64,000 nt of DNA, taken from positions 4,385,152-4,449,151 of the forward strand of contig CM072919.1 of NCBI GenBank assembly GCA_037013685.1. Direction: 5' to 3'. The stretch comes from Acridotheres tristis (Eukaryota; Chordata; Aves; Passeriformes; Sturnidae). This document shows positions 22,601-34,399 of the stretch, piece by piece. The notes beneath the pieces are model-generated. The model worked only from the letters and a program-made list of their open reading frames with translations. It was not told the DNA's origin and made no database searches. The translations under genes and the position numbers were made by a program. The first letter of the stretch is position 1. Each line of letters begins with the position of its first letter.

Positions 22601-25600
22601 GAGTTTTTTGGCCGTGGACAATGTCTGTCTGTGTGTGCCTGCCTGTGTGTGTCTGTCGGGAGCTGCTGCACATGGAGCATGCACGTCCGTGTACGCATGC
22701 GGGGTCTGCCAAAACTCTCCTGGAAACCGAACACCCCCGGAGCTCAGGGAAGGTCCTTCTGGTACCAGAAACTGGGAGAAGTGTTATTAGACAAGTGGCC
22801 ATAAAGCAGAGCCCTGAGTGCCCCATCCCAGTGTTTCCTTTCCAGAGAGGGCAGTTCTGTTCTTCCCCATCCTTTGAAAGGGTTGGAGAGAAAAATGGAA
22901 GGAATCTCTTCACCCGACTTTTTTTTTTTTTTTCTTGTAAAATGCCCCTCCTGCAGCTGCTGTGGAGCTGGACCCAGAGCTGAAATTGGTCTTGATTCCA
23001 TCTCCAGCTTCCTTTCCACCACGGCTCTCTTCCTCCTGGGCCTTGACCTAAAGGCTGACCCAGAGATTCTCAGCTTGACAAATTCCCTGTCTCCAGCCAA
23101 ATGCAAATGTTGTAGCAATTAAAATAAACAGCAGCCTGATGGCTCTGGGTAGCCAGAGATGAACCCTGTGCTTGTCACAGCCCTGAGCCATTGCAGGGCT
23201 GTGTCCAGGGAACTCTCTGAGGTCCCCAACATTTAATTGGAGCTCTTTTCCCAGCCTAGATCAGTGTGTGGATGTTGGTATATCTGTGCACACAGGAGAG
23301 TCCGGTTTTTTTTAAACCAGGATGCACCAAGGAAGTGCTGCTGCCTGTTTTGGGCTCTATCAGCCCTAATCCAAATTCTGCCTCGCTGTGGAACGGGCAG
23401 TGCTGAGGGCTGGCACCCAGGGGTGCTGGGTGCTTCCCTTGGAGGGTGACAAATGCCCAAGTAAGGATCCCTGTGCCCCCAGGGCTGACCTGCACCCCTG
23501 GCAGCTGTCGGGAGGAGGGCAGGGCTGCTCTGCAGCGTTTTGGGAACTCAGCCCCTGAGTTGTGTTTTGTGAGTGGATTTCTCCTTCCCTGCCCAAAGCC
23601 ACAGCCAGGAACAGTCGGTTCCCTTCAGACTCCGATTCTCAGCACTCCGCCCTACATCAGATGATGCTTTTCAGTTATTAAATTCTGGTTTGTTCTTTCT
23701 TTTCTTTCCTTTTCTTTGTTTTGTTTTTTTTTTTTTGGTTTTTTTTTTTTCCCTTTCTCTTTCAGTTGGGTTTCATTTCTTTGCGATTAGCTTCGGTTTG
23801 GATTAATTGTCTTGTTCTGTTCCCATGACGACTCAGTGTTTGCATCCCACCTGCCGTTGTTTGTTGCTGTTGATGCTGTTTGCTGACCGGACCTTTCCGG
23901 ACGTGTCTCCCCATTCCTCCTCACCTTTCCCACCTTGCCTCCCCTCTCCAGAAGGTCACATGCCAGCCCCCCTCAGAAGAGTCATCCCCACCCCAGATCT
24001 GTCTGCATGTTGACCCCACTTGTTTCTTTCCGAGTTCTCTCCATCTTGTCTCAGACTGTGACAGGTGTGGTTTCCACCTGGCTCCATTTTCTGAAGTGTG
24101 GTACCTCTGGAAGCAGGATGGAGCAGGAACCAGGGATGTTCCCTCTGGCTAGGGCTGAGTGTTCTCCCAGTGGCAGGAGGGAGCAAGGAGCACTTGTGTG
24201 ATCCTTTGAGCCGGTGCCTGAGGTGGGACAAACACCGTGGTACCCCCTACACCTTTCTGCAGGTAGAAAATCATCTTCTAGTGCCAGTGGCCAGGTGAGT
24301 TGGCAGCCCCTCCCTCCACATCCCCATCCTTCTCCCAGCTCAGGGCATGCCCCCGTTCTCTGCAAATCCGTGCATGCAGGAATTCCCCTGGGCCACCTCC
24401 GAGCTCCCAATGCCACCAGCCTGGAAGTTTTCTCTCCCTTGCCTCCCAGTGCTGGCTCGTGGCTACTGGTTCCCGCAGGAAAGGGTCTGGCAGCCCGATG
24501 GGGAGGCCAGACCTTGCTGTGACAATGTCCCTTGTCACCTTGCAGGACAATGCAGGGGCTGCAGTTGGCTTTTGTTTGCCAAAGCCCCGTGAAACAGCAA
24601 ACAGCCTCCACCTCTCCAGGCAGTGCCCTTCCCCTTGGAAAAGATCCACAAAGATGGAAGATAAATACTAGCAAGGCCCAAGATGGTTCCAGGGGACACT
24701 GAAGGCACTGGGAGGGACAATGGCAGGCTCAGCTCTGCTGTCCTTTGCTTTGCTTTGGCATGAGGCAAGGCCAGCCGGCTTTGCAGAGGTTGTGCAGAGC
24801 TTCCCTGGGAGCAGACAGCAGGGCCAGGGAGCTCCCAGCCCCCAGCACTCCAGACCCCCCTGCCCCTCGCCCACCCTGCCTGCAGCAGTTCCTGCATGGC
24901 TGTCCCTGAAGCTGCAGGAATCCTGCACTCCTGCTCCCCTCCAGCTGCTGCTGTTCCTGCATTTTCCCCCAGTCCTGGACCCTTTTGTCTTTTTGTGGGA
25001 TCAGACCCTGCCCTCAGCCCCTCCCTGGGCCCTCTCTGACCCACACGCGTTCTCCTTTGTCCCTTCCCCTGCTTTGCCCCCCCGAGGAAGGGCACCCACC
25101 ATCCCTCCAGCCAGCCCAGGGAGCTCAGAAAATGGAGCCAAGGAAACCACAGCCTCCCCTTTGCGTCCATGTTCTTCCTGTGTAAGGTCTGGAAGCTGCA
25201 TCCACCTCTCTGCTAAGGAGATGCACAGAACATGTCACTGTTTTCTCAACGTTAAAAGTTTCATTACCTTGTTTTTCTTATTAATTCTATTCTATTCTAT
25301 TTATTATTCCGCCAGGGCTGAGATGTGACAATGTGAGCCACCACATTGAGTCACATCAGCTAGAAAAAGTATGCAGCATTAAAGTGGGTTTCCCCCTCCC
25401 CTCCCTCTCTCTCTCTCTCTTCTTTCTCCCTTCCCCTCTTGTTCTCCTTCTCCTGGTCTTCCTTCCTTTCTCTGTCGCTCACTTTCTATCCAGTATCCAT
25501 GTGGGCATTTGCTGCCGCCCAGAAATTATATTTCTCTGCATTTTCCTCTCTCTTTCTCTCTTTCTCTCTCTCTCTCTCTTTTTTACCTATTTTGCATGAT

Positions 25601-26660
25601 GTTTGTGACTCTGAGAGCTGCATCTATCGATGGAACCGTGTCAGATCTTAAAGAGGCTTCGTTAGGGTTTCTATACCCGAAAACCACAAAAATTTCATTA
25701 GAGTTTCTCATCTTTTCCACACTCTGTCTCGCTCCAGGGGGGCTGCGTTCCCCTGGACGCTTCTCACACGCAGACACCAACTAAATTCTGTCCCACCCCG
25801 GGGGCTCCCTCTCCTCCCTCGTTTATCCTTTCGCTTCTCAAGTGGAGCATCTGCAACGTGGGGATGTGACACTTCTCTCTCTGTTGAATTCTCTGGCTCC
25901 AACAAGGCAAAAAAAAAACCTCGAGAAGTTTCCATCCCCACCCCAACCTTCTCCTGGCCCCCTCCCCAACCCCACGTGTGCAGCAGCCCCGGGTGGGAGA
26001 GGGCCCCCCTCTCTCTCTCTCTCTCTCTCTCGAGGGGGGGCACCTGGACCACGCCGGGGGTGGCCGGGGCTGTTCCTGGGGAGAAGGGACGGACCCAGAG
26101 CCCGCTGGGGGAGGGAGGAGCAGGTTCTGGGCTGGAGCAGGGAGCTGGGGGCCCCGGAGGCCGCCCAGGAGAACTTTGGGCGCTCGCCATGCCAGCTCTT
26201 GCCAGTAAAGATGAGAAATTGCTAATAAATTTTTGTGTATTTATCTGTGCTGTGATGGGTCTAATCTTGATCAATGGAACCCTGTTGCTATGAAATATCG
26301 CTTTTATGTCTATATTCTATATATTGTTTGTGAAGTACAAATTTATTTGGAGTTTATTTTTTTTTTTTTCGGTTTTTGGCTTTTGATTTTTTAGTTTCTT
26401 TGGTTATTTGTTTTGTTTTTAATGAAGGAAGAAAATAAACAGTGACAAACCCCGTCTATATTTAAATTACCTTTTACTCTTTTTTCTTTTTCTCCTTTCT
26501 TTTTCTTTCCTTTTTTAATTTTTTAAATTTTTTTTGGGTCGGTTTTGTTTTTCTTTTCCTCTTTTTTTTTTTTTTTTTTTTTATTTTGTTCGTTCGTTTG
26601 TTTTGGTTTGGTTTTTTTTCCGTTTTGTTTTTTTGTTACCTCTGTGCGTCTCGTCCGCAG

Positions 26661-26930
26661 TTCGCCGTGTGGCCCCTCGCTTCTCCATCCTCCCTGTCAG
26701 CCATGAAATCATGCCCGGGGGCAACGTCAACATCACCTGTGTGGCCGTGGGGTCCCCCATGCCCTACGTGAAGTGGATGCAGGGAGCAGAGGACCTGACC
26801 CCCGAGGATGACATGCCCGTGGGCAGGAACGTCCTGGAGCTCACGGATGTCAAGGACTCTGCCAACTACACCTGCGTGGCCATGTCCAGCCTGGGAGTCA
26901 TTGAGGCCGTTGCCCAGATCACGGTGAAAT
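26661..26930 (+). CDS. PTPRS: PTPRS exon: Ig3
   Basis: 270 nt, phase 1 to phase 1; acceptor TCCGCAG after a very long T tract, donor AAAT|GTAAGG. The whole Ig3 domain is in one exon: [20 protein letters not shown], first cysteine in [18 protein letters not shown] with the domain Trp, second cysteine in [20 protein letters not shown]. Two N-glycosylation sequons (NIT and NYT) are seen. Near identity with mammalian sigma in this domain supports the assignment. Ig3 lies between the ligand-binding head and the FN stalk. Confidence 0.97.
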
Positions 26931-27141
26931 GTAAGGGAGGGGCGGCAGGGTCCGTGTGGGAGGGGGCACGGCCGGAGCTGAGTGTCTGAGCATGAGAGCA
27001 GGGGACAGGGCACGTGTCCTGCTCGTGCATGGCAGCCCTGGTGGCACCAGAGTGGGAATGTGCCGTGGTTTGTGCCTGTGTCACTGTGTGTCTGCATGGG
27101 GAGAGCCTGGGGCTGCCTGACCTGCACAGGGGACACAGTTC

Positions 27142-27590
27142 TGCATGTCCAGGTGCTCCTGCATGAATGGGATGTGTGTGTGCATGGCCAGGGACAGTCC
27201 TGTGTGTCCAGGTGTTCCTGCATGAATGGGGTGTGTGTGTGCATGGCCAGGGACAGTCCTGTGTGTCCAGGTGCTCCTGCATGAATGGGATGTGTGTGTG
27301 CATGGCCAGGGACAGTCCTGCGTGTCCAGGTGGTCCTGCACGAGTGGGATGTGTGTGCATGGCCAGGGACAGTTCTGCATGTCCTGGTGCTCCTGCACGA
27401 GTGGGATGTGTGTGTGCATGGCCAGGGACAATCCTGCATGACTGGGATGTGTGTGCATGGCCAGGGACAGTTCTGCATGTCCAGGTGCTCTTGCATGACT
27501 GGGATGTGTGTGTGCACAGACAGGGACAGTTCTGCATGTCCTGGTGCTCCTGCATGAGTGGGGTGTGTGTTTGTGCATGGCCAGGGACAC
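27142..27590 (+). repeat. 59-bp minisatellite, ~7.6 units
   Basis: Units contain 'tgcatgtccaggtgctcctg', 'catgaatgggatgtgtgtg' and 'tgcatggccagggacagtcc'. One unit is shortened (27420-27470). Open frames on both strands arise from the repeat alone. Confidence 0.93.
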
Positions 27591-28679
27591 CGTGGCTGTA
27601 CCGTGGGCACCCCTGTCCTTACCTGTGTGTACACCTGGAGCTCTGTGAGCACGAGCAGCAGCACAGACTTGCACACCAGGAGTGGCCCGTGCTGGGATCT
27701 GTGCATGTGCCCTCGGGGATGCCACACCCAGGGAAACCCACAGTGGAGGGGAAGCTGGTGGCTGAAGACCTTCCCTCTCTTTAGGACACCTGAGCTGGTT
27801 GTTCTGAAGAAAACTGTGACTCAAATCCCTGCATGCTGGGTCTGTCCTGACATATGAGCTGGCTGGGCACTGTGCAAGGAGCCTTGGATGGCTTGGAGCC
27901 TGCATGCCATCCTGTTCCAAGGCCTGAGATTCCGCCAAGGCCCTGAGGATCTCTGGCATGTGCACCCTTGCACTAGAGCTTAGTTCCAGCATCTTAGTGG
28001 CCGTTGTTGCCTCAGCAAGATGGGGAATAAGCCCAGCTTCCAGCTAGTGATCCCCAAGAGGAGCACGGGTGCCATCTTCAATCTATTCTGTCCTCAGCAG
28101 GGGAGTATTAAACCCAAGCAGGAACCCCTGAGGTTGGGTGAGTGTAGAGCTCTGTGTGAGCTGGTGTCTGCTCCAAGTCCTGGTGCTGCCCATGAGGGAT
28201 CTGGGACAGGCGGGGTGGGGAAGAATCCGTGGGTGGGGGAGAGGAGAAACACTTGGGAGAAAGGGAGGGATAAGGAAAAACAACCCTGACCTGTCAGAGG
28301 AGACAGGAGAAATGAGCAGGGACTAGAGAATCTCAGCATGAGCCCTTCTGAGCTCCTGCACAGCAGTGGGGCTCTCGTGCCAGCAGAAGGGCTCCTGGGG
28401 CTGGACTCACGTCCTTTTATTTTCCTGAGTGTTCCCTTCCTTCCCTTTTTCCCTGTCTTACCCTCTCAATGAAGAGCTGCTGTGTAGGGCAGATTGCTTC
28501 TGCTTCCAGCTCTCCCATCTCCTCACACGGGGAGTCTCGCCCTGCTGGTACCTTCTGTCTTTTGTAATTTTGTTTGGATCTTGTTCCCTGCTCTGTTCTA
28601 AGTGTGGCTCTCCTGGGCAGAAGGTGAAAGGAGAAGTTGGAGCTTTACTGTGATCAGGTCTAGAGAAGTTTGGCTTCAA

Positions 28680-28797
28680 AGCCAGGTTGGACAAGGCTTG
28701 GAGCCACCTGGGCCAGTGGAGGTGTCCCTGCCCATGGCAGGGGTGGCACTGAATGAGCTTTAAGGCCCCTTTCAGCCTAAAACATTCTGGGATTCCA
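28680..28797 (+). mobile_element. CR1 LINE 3' fragment
   Basis: Sense-oriented CR1 end: 'ccaggttggacaaggcttgg', 'gtgtccctgcccatggcagg', 'gctttaaggcccctttcagc' then 'acattctgggattccatgg', close to the natural 3' end of CR1. Confidence 0.85.
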
Positions 28798-29374
28798 TGG
28801 TAAGAAGAGGTTGAAAAGGAAGGTTGAAAGGGTTTAAAGTGTGCACTGAGGACATAAAGCTTGAGAGCAGGTGAAGTTGGAACACATCAGGTACAGTTCA
28901 AGTGCAGTCCCCAGCAGGGTCTCAGGGACTCCCTGGCTGAGGGAGAGGAGACGTGGGGATTTGTGGCTCGAGGGGAAGCCCTGCCAGCATTTCTGGGATT
29001 TGTTCTGGAGAGCAGAGCCCACCCTGTGCCATTCCTTGCTGTGGGGGCTCAGCAGAGAGGTGAGCACGTTCTGGGAAGGAGCTGCTGAGGAAGGAGCTGC
29101 TGAGGAAGGAGCTGCTGTCCCTCCCTGCCCCGGGAGCTGGTGGATGTGCAGCTGAAGCCTGTGCTAATGATTCCAGATGTTCAGCTGAACGCTTTGCCTT
29201 TGATGGAGCAATTTAAGGAGGATCATAGAGTGGATAACTAGGTTCATCATATTCCAGCAGCGCTTCCCTGAGCTGCCAGGATTGGTGCTGTGCCTCCTAA
29301 CCACACCAATTAGGCACCATTTCAGCATCCGTGTTTTTTTTTTTTTTTAAATGCCTGTTCTTCCTGATTCTCAG

Positions 29375-29956
29375 CACTTCCCAAGGCTCCTGGGACACCA
29401 GTGGTGACGGAGACAACAGCAACGAGTATCACCATCACCTGGGACTCTGGAAATCCAGACCCCGTGTCCTACTATGTCATTGAGTACAAGTCCAAGAGCC
29501 AGGACGGACCCTACCAGATCAAGGAGGACATCACCACCACACGCTACAGCATCGGGGGGCTCAGCCCCAACTCCGAGTACGAGATCTGGGTCTCTGCAGT
29601 CAACAGCATCGGGCAGGGCCCCCCCAGTGAGTCGGTGGTCACCCGCACTGGGGAACAAGCCCCCGCCAGCGCCCCCCGCAACGTGCAGGGCCGCATGCTG
29701 AGCAGCACCACCATGATCATCCAGTGGGAGGAACCCGTGGAGCCCAACGGGCAGATCCGGGGCTACCGAGTCTATTACACCATGGAGCCCGACCAGCCCG
29801 TCAGCAACTGGCAGAAGCACAACGTGGATGACAGCCTGCTGACCACCGTGGGCAGCCTGCTGGAGGACGAGACCTACACCGTGCGAGTGCTGGCCTTCAC
29901 CTCCGTGGGGGACGGGCCCCTGTCCGACCCCATCCAGGTTAAAACGCAGCAAGGAG
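29375..29956 (+). CDS. PTPRS: PTPRS exon: FN1 and FN2
   Basis: 582 nt, phase 1 to phase 1; acceptor TTCTCAG, donor GGAG|GTGAGC. It codes two complete fibronectin III repeats. FN1 runs from [20 protein letters not shown] to VVTRTGEQ with the core Trp in ITWDSG and Tyr in [15 protein letters not shown]2 begins [14 protein letters not shown] (about 29660), has its Trp in IIQWEEP and the Tyr corner in [17 protein letters not shown], and ends at IQVKTQQG. Two FN repeats in one exon contrasts with the split FN3, FN5, FN8 and FN9. Sequence is almost the same as mammalian sigma. Confidence 0.97.
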
Positions 29957-30754
29957 GTGAGCACCTGGGTCGCTGTGGGAAGGAGAGCTGCTGGTTGGAT
30001 CTGGAGATTTAGATGCCGTGCTGGGAAGGAATTAGTTACTCAGAGGGTGGGGAGGTTCTGGCACAGGGTGCCCAGAGAAGCTGTGGCTGCCCCTGGATCC
30101 CTGGAAGTGTCCAAGGCCAGGCTGGACAGGGCTTGGAGCAACCTGGGATAGTGGAAGGTGTCCCCGCCCATGGAACTGGATGAGCTTTATGGTCTCTTCC
30201 AACCCAAACCATTCCATGACTGTAAATGTCTTTAACAGATGTAAAACTGCCCAGGCAGTGGTGACACTTTAACTGTTCCTGAAGTACCCAGGAAATGCTT
30301 TGTCAGAGATGAGTGGGGAATGTGTTATGTGCTGAGCTGCAAACACAAGGTGTTTCACCACGGGCTGTCACCCAGCACATTTTTGGCGTGGGGTATGGGA
30401 GGAAACCCTGTGTCCTCAATGGACATCTCATGGGCTTCCTGCTCCCAGAATCTTGTACTGGGATCGATGGGAATGGTTGTATTCTGCACTGCTGAGAAAA
30501 AGGCAGAGAATCCACGGGGATTCTTCCATCTCCAGCAGCTCTGGCCACGCTGGAATCCTGCAGTGGGATGTAACTCCACAGCTCTAGAGGCAGGACCTGC
30601 CCACGCTGCAGTGTGGCATTTTGCTGCTGACGTGCTCTTCCTACACAGGCTTTGAAGAAAACGGGGCAGGAGCGTCCTAATTAGCCAAGTTAATGTGTTT
30701 TCTCCTGTTTCTCATCTCGCCTCCCCTGCCCCGCCGGCTCCTTGTCCGTGCCAG
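29957..30754 (+). other. PTPRS: Intron between FN2 and FN3
   Basis: 0.8 kb, mostly a CR1 fragment (30018-30218) and non-repetitive sequence. No exon. Confidence 0.85.
30018..30218 (+). mobile_element. CR1 LINE 3' fragment
   Basis: Sense CR1 tail: 'ggcacagggtgcccagagaa', 'cctggatccctggaagtgtc', 'cagggcttggagcaacctgg', 'gtctcttccaacccaaacca' and 'ttccatgactg', the last being near the CR1 3' terminal motif. Confidence 0.88.
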
Positions 30755-30888
30755 TTCCCGGGCAGCCGATGAACTTCCGAGCTGAGGCCAAGACCGAGAC
30801 CAGCATTGTGCTGTCGTGGAGCCCCCCACGGCAGGAGATCATTGTCAAGTACGAGCTGCTCTACAGGGAAGGAGAGCACAGCAAGGAG
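30755..30888 (+). CDS. PTPRS: PTPRS exon: FN3, first half
   Basis: 134 nt, phase 1 in and phase 0 out; acceptor GTGCCAG, donor AAGGAG|GTGAGT. Codes [20 protein letters not shown], the FN core Trp in [20 protein letters not shown] and stops at HSKE. The second half is at 31865. The frame remains open far into the following intron because of the 14-bp array there; conserved splice sites and protein show the exon ends here. Confidence 0.96.
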
Positions 30889-31864
30889 GTGAGTGCAGAG
30901 CGGAGCAGAGCCGTGCTCCCTGAGGTGTCAGAGCGAGGGGAGCAGGGCAGGTGTGTCTGGGAGGTGTGTCTGGGCAGGTGTGTCTGGGCAGGTGTGTCTG
31001 GGAGGTGTCAGGACAGGTGTGTCTGGCAGGTGTGTCTGGGAGGTGTCAGGGCAGGTGTGTCTGGACAGGTGTGTCAGCGCAGGTGTGTCTGGACAGGTGT
31101 GTCTGGACAGGTGTGTCCGGCAGGTGTGTCTGGACAGGTGTGTCCGGCAGGTGTGTCAGGGCAGGTGTGTCAGCGCAGGTGTGTCTGGCAGGTGTGTCTG
31201 GGAGATGTGTCTGGCAGGTGTGTCAGGTGTGTCTGGGCAGGTGTGTCAGCACAGGTGTGTCTGGACAGGTGTGTCCGGCAGGTGTGTCTGGGAGGTGTGT
31301 CAGCACAGGTGTGTCAGCGCAGGTGTGTCAGCGCGGGTGTGTCAGCACAGGTGTGTCTGGCAGGTGCGTCAGGACAGGTATGTCAGCACAGGTGTGTCAG
31401 CACAGATGTGTCAGCACAGGTGTGTCAGCGCAGGTGTGTCAGCACAGATGTGTCTGGCAGGTGTGTCAGCACGGGTGTGTCAGCACAGGTGTGTCAGCAC
31501 AGGTGTGTCAGCACAGGTGTGTCAGCGCAGGTGTGTCAGCACAGGTGTGTCAGCACAGATGTGTCTGGCAGGTGTGTCAGCGCAGGTGTGTCAGCACAGA
31601 TGTGTCAGGACAGGTGTGTCAGGACAGGTGTGTCAGCACAGGTGTGTCAGCACAGATATGTCAGCACAGATGTGTCAGCGCAGGTGTGTCAGCGCAGGTG
31701 TGTCAGCACAGATGTGTCTGGCAGGTGTGTCAGCACAGGTGTGTCAGCACAGGTGTGTCAGCGCAGGTGTGTCAGCACAGGTGTGTCAGCGCTGCTCTCT
31801 GGCCTCACCCCTGCTGCTTTTGTCTGGGTTTATTTTTGTTCTTCCCCCCCCTCGCCCATCGCAG
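30889..31864 (+). other. PTPRS: Intron inside FN3, nearly filled by a 14-bp array
   Basis: 976 nt, of which about 850 are tandem repeat (30945-31793). Only some 55 nt after the donor and 70 nt before the acceptor are unique. The acceptor CCCATCGCAG follows a TTCTTCCCCCCC tract. Confidence 0.93.
30945..31793 (+). repeat. 14-bp minisatellite (CAGGTGTGTCAGCA)n, ~60 copies
   Basis: Unit CAGGTGTGTCAGCA with variants (CAGGTGTGTCTGGG, CAGATGTGTCAGCA) clustered towards either end; 13-bp units also occur near the start. Every unit has CAG|GTGTGT, a shape like a 5' splice site. As 14 is not a multiple of three and no unit contains a stop in any + frame, all three forward frames remain open for hundreds of codons. 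Confidence 0.97.
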
Positions 31865-32009
31865 GTGCTGAGGAACTTCGAGCCCACGACGTCGTTCACG
31901 GTGGAAGGCCTGAAGCCCAACACTGAGTACGTGTTCCGGCTGGCCGCCCGCTCGGCCCTGGGGCTGGGGGCCTTCACCCCGGAGCTCCGAGAGCGCACCT
32001 TGCAGTCCA
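31865..32009 (+). CDS. PTPRS: PTPRS exon: FN3, second half
   Basis: 145 nt, phase 0 in and phase 1 out; acceptor ATCGCAG, donor TCCA|GTAGGT. It codes [20 protein letters not shown], the FN Tyr corner ([20 protein letters not shown]) and [10 protein letters not shown]. The final A starts a Lys codon finished by the FN4 exon (K-P-S-A-P-P). In the short isoform that lacks FN4-FN7, this exon can join the phase-1 FN8 exon at 51675. A retrovirus is inserted about 50 nt into the next intron. Confidence 0.97.
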
Positions 32010-32060
32010 GTAGGTGTCTCTGCTTTGGCAGCCTTCTCTCAGGGGACCACGGTCAGGGAG

Positions 32061-32631
32061 TGTGATCAATGAGAGACAAAAGTCTCGCTATGCAGCAAAG
32101 TTTTTGATTGCTTTATTTGATATAGACAGAGCAAAGCAGGGCTGGGGAACGTGAGGGGTCACCTCGGTTTGCAGCCTCTTCTTACACTGTGGGTTCTCGT
32201 TGTAGTCAACAATTTTTTTGGGATTTTGGTTGTCATAAGCAGTGGTGGTTGAATAAACAGCCTTACACAAAGTTTTTGGGTGATAATCAGTCACAGATAG
32301 CCTTGTAGATAACCACCAGGGAAGTTCTGGGAGTGTGGTTTTTGGGATAGGCAGCATTGATCAGACAAAGGCAGGAAGGGCTTTTTTGGGGGGGGAAGTC
32401 TGATTTTGCAAGCTGGTGGCTGATACAACTTATTTAGAAAACATAACATAACATATTCTAATGTAACATAATACAACATAATATAACATAACAAGGTGAT
32501 TTTAAACAGAATTATTTAATCATATAATTTCCTTTATCTAGTGTCCATGCTTCACTTCAGAGCTTAGTATTCTGGTTTATACAAACCACAATGCTTTTGT
32601 GATTAACACCAATCTTTTATCAATTATCACA
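32061..32631 (-). repeat. 3' LTR of the provirus
   Basis: 571 bp. Minus-strand poly(A) signal AATAAA (complement of 32112-32117). Against the other LTR (34400-34985) I count by eye about 20 substitutions in some 520 alignable bases. This copy lacks a 20-24-bp GC-rich piece seen at 34479-34502, and the terminal 40 bases are more diverged. The adjoining purine-rich tract (minus strand AAAAAAAGAGAAG, within 32634-32652) marks the proviral interior. Confidence 0.85.
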
Positions 32632-32639
32632 ATTTCCCG

Positions 32640-33095
32640 ACTTCTCTTTTTTTATCCCATTGATTCGTGTTTTGGCTTCAAATTTTGTCAGTACCTCTTG
32701 TACTAGATTTAATTCATCTACTGCCATTAATTTTGTTGCCTTCTCAGGGTCTATTGCTATTGTAGCAACTTGCATTCCTTGAACCACTGACTGGATTAGT
32801 CAAATGAAGTGTGGAACAAGACAAGGGATGAACAGTAGTCCTAATAATGCACATGTTAACATAAATCCTAATTTCTTCCACCAAGCTCCCCCCTAACAGG
32901 TTATTTTACCAATTGTCATTGAGCATAGAGTTCCAGGTTTGTACAGGTACATGGGCTATTCGTTTTATTTCTTCTGCAATTTTAGTAATTACTTCACCAT
33001 TATCATCAATTTCTAAGCAGCATTCAGAATTATTAAACTTCCCACACACTCCCCCTCGATATTTCTGTTTGATTTCACTGTAACAACTGTTCTGG
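32640..33095 (-). pseudogene. Retroviral env transmembrane-subunit remnant
   Basis: On the minus strand a frame shows a cysteine cluster of the form C-x7-CC (near 33010-33045), as in retroviral transmembrane envelope subunits. It is followed by a heptad-like region and, after an in-frame stop and a frame change near 32905, a hydrophobic membrane segment beginning W-W-K-K. A further stop precedes the cytoplasmic tail. Surface subunit and fusion-peptide region are not seen. This is a broken fragment, not a gene product. Confidence 0.75.
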
Positions 33096-33097
33096 CC

Positions 33098-33560
33098 CTA
33101 ATCCTTCCCCCCCCTCCATGGCCATTGTTCAGTCATCTGCATTCCTCTGCCTTTAACGAGTATCTGTCTTAAGTCCATCATATTCTGGCGATGGACATCA
33201 TTTTGATTATCCCAGTTAGGATTATTTAATGGCCATTTCTGGTCTCCCCTAGGTCCAATGTGATGCTCCCGGTCCCATACCCTCATTCCAGCCTGTCTGA
33301 TCATTTCCTGTTCTTCCGTGGTGAATAGGATCCTTGATATAGATTGTAATTCCATCCAGGTATACATACTTGGTCCGAGGAACTGATCTGGTCTCTCCCA
33401 TACCCCTTATAGGATCTTCTAATAGTTTTCCCATTTCTTTTTTAAAGTTTCTCACTTCCCCTGTGTTCAAGGGAACATTTACAAATCCAATTAAGCCAGC
33501 CTGTTGTCCTGCTAATGGCACTTCCCTCAGGGGGTAAAGGCGAGCCTTTGTGTCGTTATC
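33098..33560 (-). pseudogene. Retroviral gag capsid-like remnant
   Basis: Two overlapping minus-strand frames (33249-33521 and 33098-33367) code neighbouring parts of one capsid-like region, so a frameshift lies near 33367. Motif NFKKEMGKLLEDP and the later YTWMELQSISRILFT resemble the N- and C-terminal capsid domains of gammaretrovirus-like elements. The capsid C-terminus runs straight into env-like sequence, so pol was lost by deletion. Confidence 0.75.
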
Positions 33561-33701
33561 TCCCTCCTCTCTGGTGATACTATCTCTCCTGGTATTCCTT
33601 TGACTGGAGCGAGTTCTTAGAGCTGTGGGAGTACCAGGAGGAGAAGTGGGTGCGTGGGGGGGTCTCCTGTATTTTCTGTATTATACGGAGGTGGGAGATT
33701 A

Positions 33702-34046
33702 TCAAGGGGTTCCCAGGTAACCTTTTTTTTTATCTTCATCCTCTTTTTCTTTTAAAGTATATATCAAGGATGGCTTGGACTGTTTTGCCCACAGGGCAGC
33801 ATACTCACATTCCTCTCTGTTAAATGGTTCTTTATGAGCCACATATGTGTTTAATGCCCGACAAATCCAACCTTCAAATAATCTGAACATGGGCCAGTAT
33901 AGGTTATCTTTACGGGTCATTTCTCTGGTCCATTCCACCATGCAATATTGAATCAATTTTTCTTTACTTTTTCCTCTGTATACCGCCCCTGTGTCCCAAC
34001 ATTTTAATATTACTCTCAAAGGGCTGCCTGCTGGTATTTCTGGCAA
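33702..34046 (-). pseudogene. Retroviral gag matrix-like remnant
   Basis: A 114-codon minus-strand frame rich in aromatic and charged residues (for example YCMVEWTREMTRKDNLYWP), fitting a retroviral matrix domain. It sits between the 5' LTR and the capsid-like remnant, in the expected order. The first Met used here is not necessarily the original start. An acidic/Lys-rich linker follows (33705-33760). Confidence 0.7.
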
Positions 34047-34399
34047 CCTACTTGTCTTGTCTTTATTTTCCCGGTCTCCTTGTGGACCAAATGAACTTGA
34101 ACCTCCTCGTGGGTCCCTGGGACTCAGAATCTTACTCCCATTTTTACCTCAAGGGACTGTCTTGAGGTGTTTGTACTCCCCGATGTGTTCTGCCCAAACC
34201 CCTGCCTCTCCTTGGGTCAGGATGGACTGGAACCCGCCTCTACCTGGGCTGGGATGGGAAAAGCAGCTTTTCCCTTCTCCCTCCGTGACTGGTGTGGTGC
34301 AATCTGCTTTTCTTTACTTTTCCTCCCTCTTCCCCCCCTCCCCGGGTCCTGCCTCTACCTGTGCTAGGACAAGGAAAGCAGTCTCTCCCTTTGTGCTCA

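Larger units (their letters stand above)
16640..26660 (+). other. PTPRS: Large intron between meB and Ig3
   Basis: 10 kb. The first 600 nt hold A tracts (16698-16757), a perfect 8-bp hairpin (16793-16816) and two TGCATG motifs (16932, 16962). Further on are CR1 pieces (18940-19018 and 19466-19606), CT microsatellites (18217-18262, 25404-25424, 25548-25580, 26009-26030), A or T runs (20937-20952, 22561-22592, 22919-22933, 23724-23750) and a T-rich last 300 nt with a very long pyrimidine tract before the Ig3 acceptor. No exon is recognised. Confidence 0.8.
26931..29374 (+). other. PTPRS: Intron between Ig3 and FN1
   Basis: 2.4 kb. It contains a 59-bp array (27142-27590) and a CR1 fragment (28680-28797). 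From 29080 a short triplication of 'gaggaaggagctgct' is seen. No exon recognised. Confidence 0.85.

Noticed and set aside
30742..32065. Long + ORFs through the FN3 intron as one large exon
   Set aside because: Both FN3 halves have proper splice sites and join to a normal FN repeat; the frame between is open only because the 14-bp unit lacks stops. The two halves are also in different frames across the intron.
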